DNA of 64,000 nt from Rhodeus uyekii (taxonomy: Eukaryota; Chordata; Actinopteri; Cypriniformes; Acheilognathidae). The stretch lies in the NCBI GenBank assembly GCA_037043235.1, contig JAWRVZ010000284.1, positions 512,501-576,500 on the forward strand, in the 5' to 3' direction. The position numbers were made by a program, and so were the translations under genes. The notes beneath the pieces were generated by a model that worked only from the letters and a program-made list of their open reading frames with translations, searched no databases and was not told the origin of the DNA. Of this stretch, positions 61,806 to 64,000 are shown piece after piece. Within the stretch, counting starts at the first letter, position 1. Each line of letters opens with the position of its first letter.

Positions 61806-64000
61806 ATTATATCTATGCCACTAGAATATTGAAGTCATCTTTTTGTGGAAGTGCATGTGGATATCAAAGAGATGCATGACGTTTGAAGTGAAAGAGGCTT
61901 CATCGCTTGCGTTGGACTGGAACATCAGAGCATCTTTGGTGTTTTTACAATGCAAAAGTTGCAAAGCCATGAATCAAAACAATATCATATTAGTAAATGT
62001 TCACACTGCGTTAAGCAACAGCTCGATGCCAAAATCCAGTGCTAAGCTGAAAACTAAGCTGGTTTCATCAGTTAAATCACAGAAGGCCGGCGGGGACGCC
62101 TCGCACCTGCTTCACACACCAAATCCCACTTCCTTTGTATGTATGTGCAAACCTTATCTACATATTGACTCGGTTTAAATCTACACTCTTGCAGTGATAA
62201 TTGCACAAGTTTGCAGGAGGAAGTGCTGAAGTCTTCCTGTACCTGAGGCGGGACGCTGGGCGGGGGAAGCCCATCGGCATTGTGGGAAAACACCCAGAGC
62301 GTCGTCTGATATCCAAACAGCTTCACAACACAAACACACACACTGAAGAAGAACTAATGCATGAACATGTGCATGCATACAATGGGAAAAAATACGTTTA
62401 GACCGATAACAAACTCTCAGATTTTGCTGCAGTAAAACACAAAGTGCAGGAATAAAACGTGATTGTGTGCCCAGAGAGACAAGCAATAAATCGGTTCGGA
62501 TACACAAGAGCTTTTTGTGCCCAGACCACCCATAAGAGACATGCCAATCACGCATGTGTGTTCAAACACAACCAATGGCACGTCATTATTATTAGCATAT
62601 GACGACATGTAGACCAGGATTGCATGATATTGTTACCAAATAGTTTATTTATGCACTAGATACTTAATTGTGGATGCTTTGCCGTACGGCAGCACTAACG
62701 TAAAGCCACAGCGTAAATTAACGCAAAGATTGAAACCTTTAAGAGTGCATGATGGAGTGATTATGTGCATTTAAAATTATGCCTTTTGCTCATTCTTATT
62801 GAATTGCATTGTGTTGTCCATTAGCCAAAACACTCGATTTCACAGGTTTCTTTTTTGTGTTGTTGTTGTTGTATAACAACCGTCTTATCACAGATTAAAT
62901 GCAAACGATACGATGGACTTGAGCGCAGTACTGTCCGTCTGGAAACCTGTTCGAAAACCAGCATTCTTCTGGCAAATCTGTTTTAGTGGTTCTGACATTT
63001 GTAGCTCATATGACTAATGTTCTTCAATTATATTGAGCTTATATTTACAATACTGAGCATGACATGAAGATTAACTTCTTAACCGTATCAGGCAAAATAT
63101 CTGTGCATACTTATGCGCGCGCACACACACACACACAGTCCCTCCTGAACACGTAATGAACAGTCTGACGCTCTGAAACTACAGTGAGGGAAATATCAGA
63201 TCGTCTTCAGAGCGAGATCACAGAGAGCATCACTCAACTGTGTTCATTACGGCTCAGAATACATAATTTATGGATTGTTAAAAAATACATGTCTGGGTTC
63301 TTCAGACAGCAATATGACAGATGTAGAAAGGAGAACTGCGGTGCGAGCGACTGTGATTTAGGCTGGTGCGGAAAATAAGAGCGTTTGAATGTTGGTTTGA
63401 TGGCGTAGCACTGCTTTATAATTACCATCTGCAGGTTTCAGTCAGTGACACACACACACACACACACAAAAGGAAACAAAAACAAGCAATCCGACATGCT
63501 TATTTGAATTCATTCACTTGTAGATTTACAACAGCATTTCAGAACAAGCCAAACATGTTTAACATGTTCACATGCATATTAATTAAACGACAAATGTATT
63601 TACAAAACCTTTGAGTGCTCAACCCGAGTTCATTTAGTAAACGCCACATTGCTCGAGTCAACCTGACGTATTGTTTAGCCAAAAAAAAGGCAGCGAGGAA
63701 AAAGAAAACATTGTGAAATCTGAGAGTTAATTAGGCTCTGTGAATAAAATCCCTCAGCAGGCCGTGAGGTAAACGGCTCTTAGCAGACGGATGCGAGGAA
63801 AAGGCAGGATTACCGACTCCTGCATTATGCATTCAATGATCGATTCTAAATCTTAATTACCCGAATCACAAACACACACCGGTTCTAATGAACTGTGTGG
63901 CCCGTCAAACAGCAGGCTGGATATATTTATTAAGATCACGGTTAAATTTAATTATCTGGCCAATTAGCCACGGACGGCTCTGATGTCTCAGAGGACAAGG
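61806..64000. other. non-coding DNA to window end, no gene seen
   Basis: Low in repeats, with CA runs at about 63121-63138 and 63449-63468. 62640-63100 and 63600-64000 are AT-rich and unique, with several TTAATTA and CAATTAG motifs. Open frames here lack family similarity or splice context. Confidence 0.5.

Noticed and set aside
62072..62555. Overlapping minus-strand frames near 62.3 kb as TAF4 exons
   Set aside because: No similarity to TAF4 motifs and no consistent splice sites; open by chance.

Overview
The window is vertebrate nuclear DNA, most likely from a cyprinid-like teleost. Four spliced coding exons joined by GT-AG introns encode a fish-type KCTD15 protein. The non-coding DNA is full of teleost repeats: tRNA-derived SINEs with a TTTGGATAAAAGC-type tail, Tc1/mariner and hAT elements, long CA/CT/GATG simple repeats, and a 112-bp minisatellite derived from a common cyprinid interspersed repeat. 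Nothing bacterial or viral was seen. The species call is an inference from repeat types.

Layout. 1-7.8 kb is upstream DNA with a 112-bp array (1-690) and a transposon holding a 71-bp minisatellite (3.9-5.3 kb). 7.8-9.3 kb is CpG-rich and is the likely kctd15 promoter, with a candidate untranslated first exon ending at 8775. The kctd15 coding exons are 11056-11219, 18592-18736, 26407-26712 and 36456-36614 (+ strand, 257 codons). Introns 2, 3 and 4 each contain one 112-bp array. Intron 2 also has AT palindromes, and intron 3 has a hAT element nested in a Tigger-like element. The likely kctd15 3' UTR reaches about 40.27 kb. A 1.7-kb simple repeat (40.6-42.3 kb) follows. From 47.0 kb back to about 42.5 kb lies the last coding exon (46830-47003, - strand) and probable 3' UTR of a TAF4-family gene, convergent with kctd15.

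From 47.5 to 64 kb there are: a complete but broken Tc1-like transposon of DD37E type, more palindromes, SINEs, a degenerate TTCAG repeat, GATG-type arrays (52.6-53.3 and 56.4-57.6 kb), two more 112-bp arrays, and long low-repeat stretches that may be TAF4 intron or regulatory DNA. No other TAF4 exon could be recognised.

The two genes encode nuclear transcription regulators: KCTD15 restrains AP-2 in neural crest, and TAF4 is a TFIID subunit. I found no convincing new multi-gene system. The notable signals are the repeated in-situ expansion of one transposon segment into six arrays, microsatellite-type splice acceptors in kctd15, and a cluster of AT-rich palindromes.
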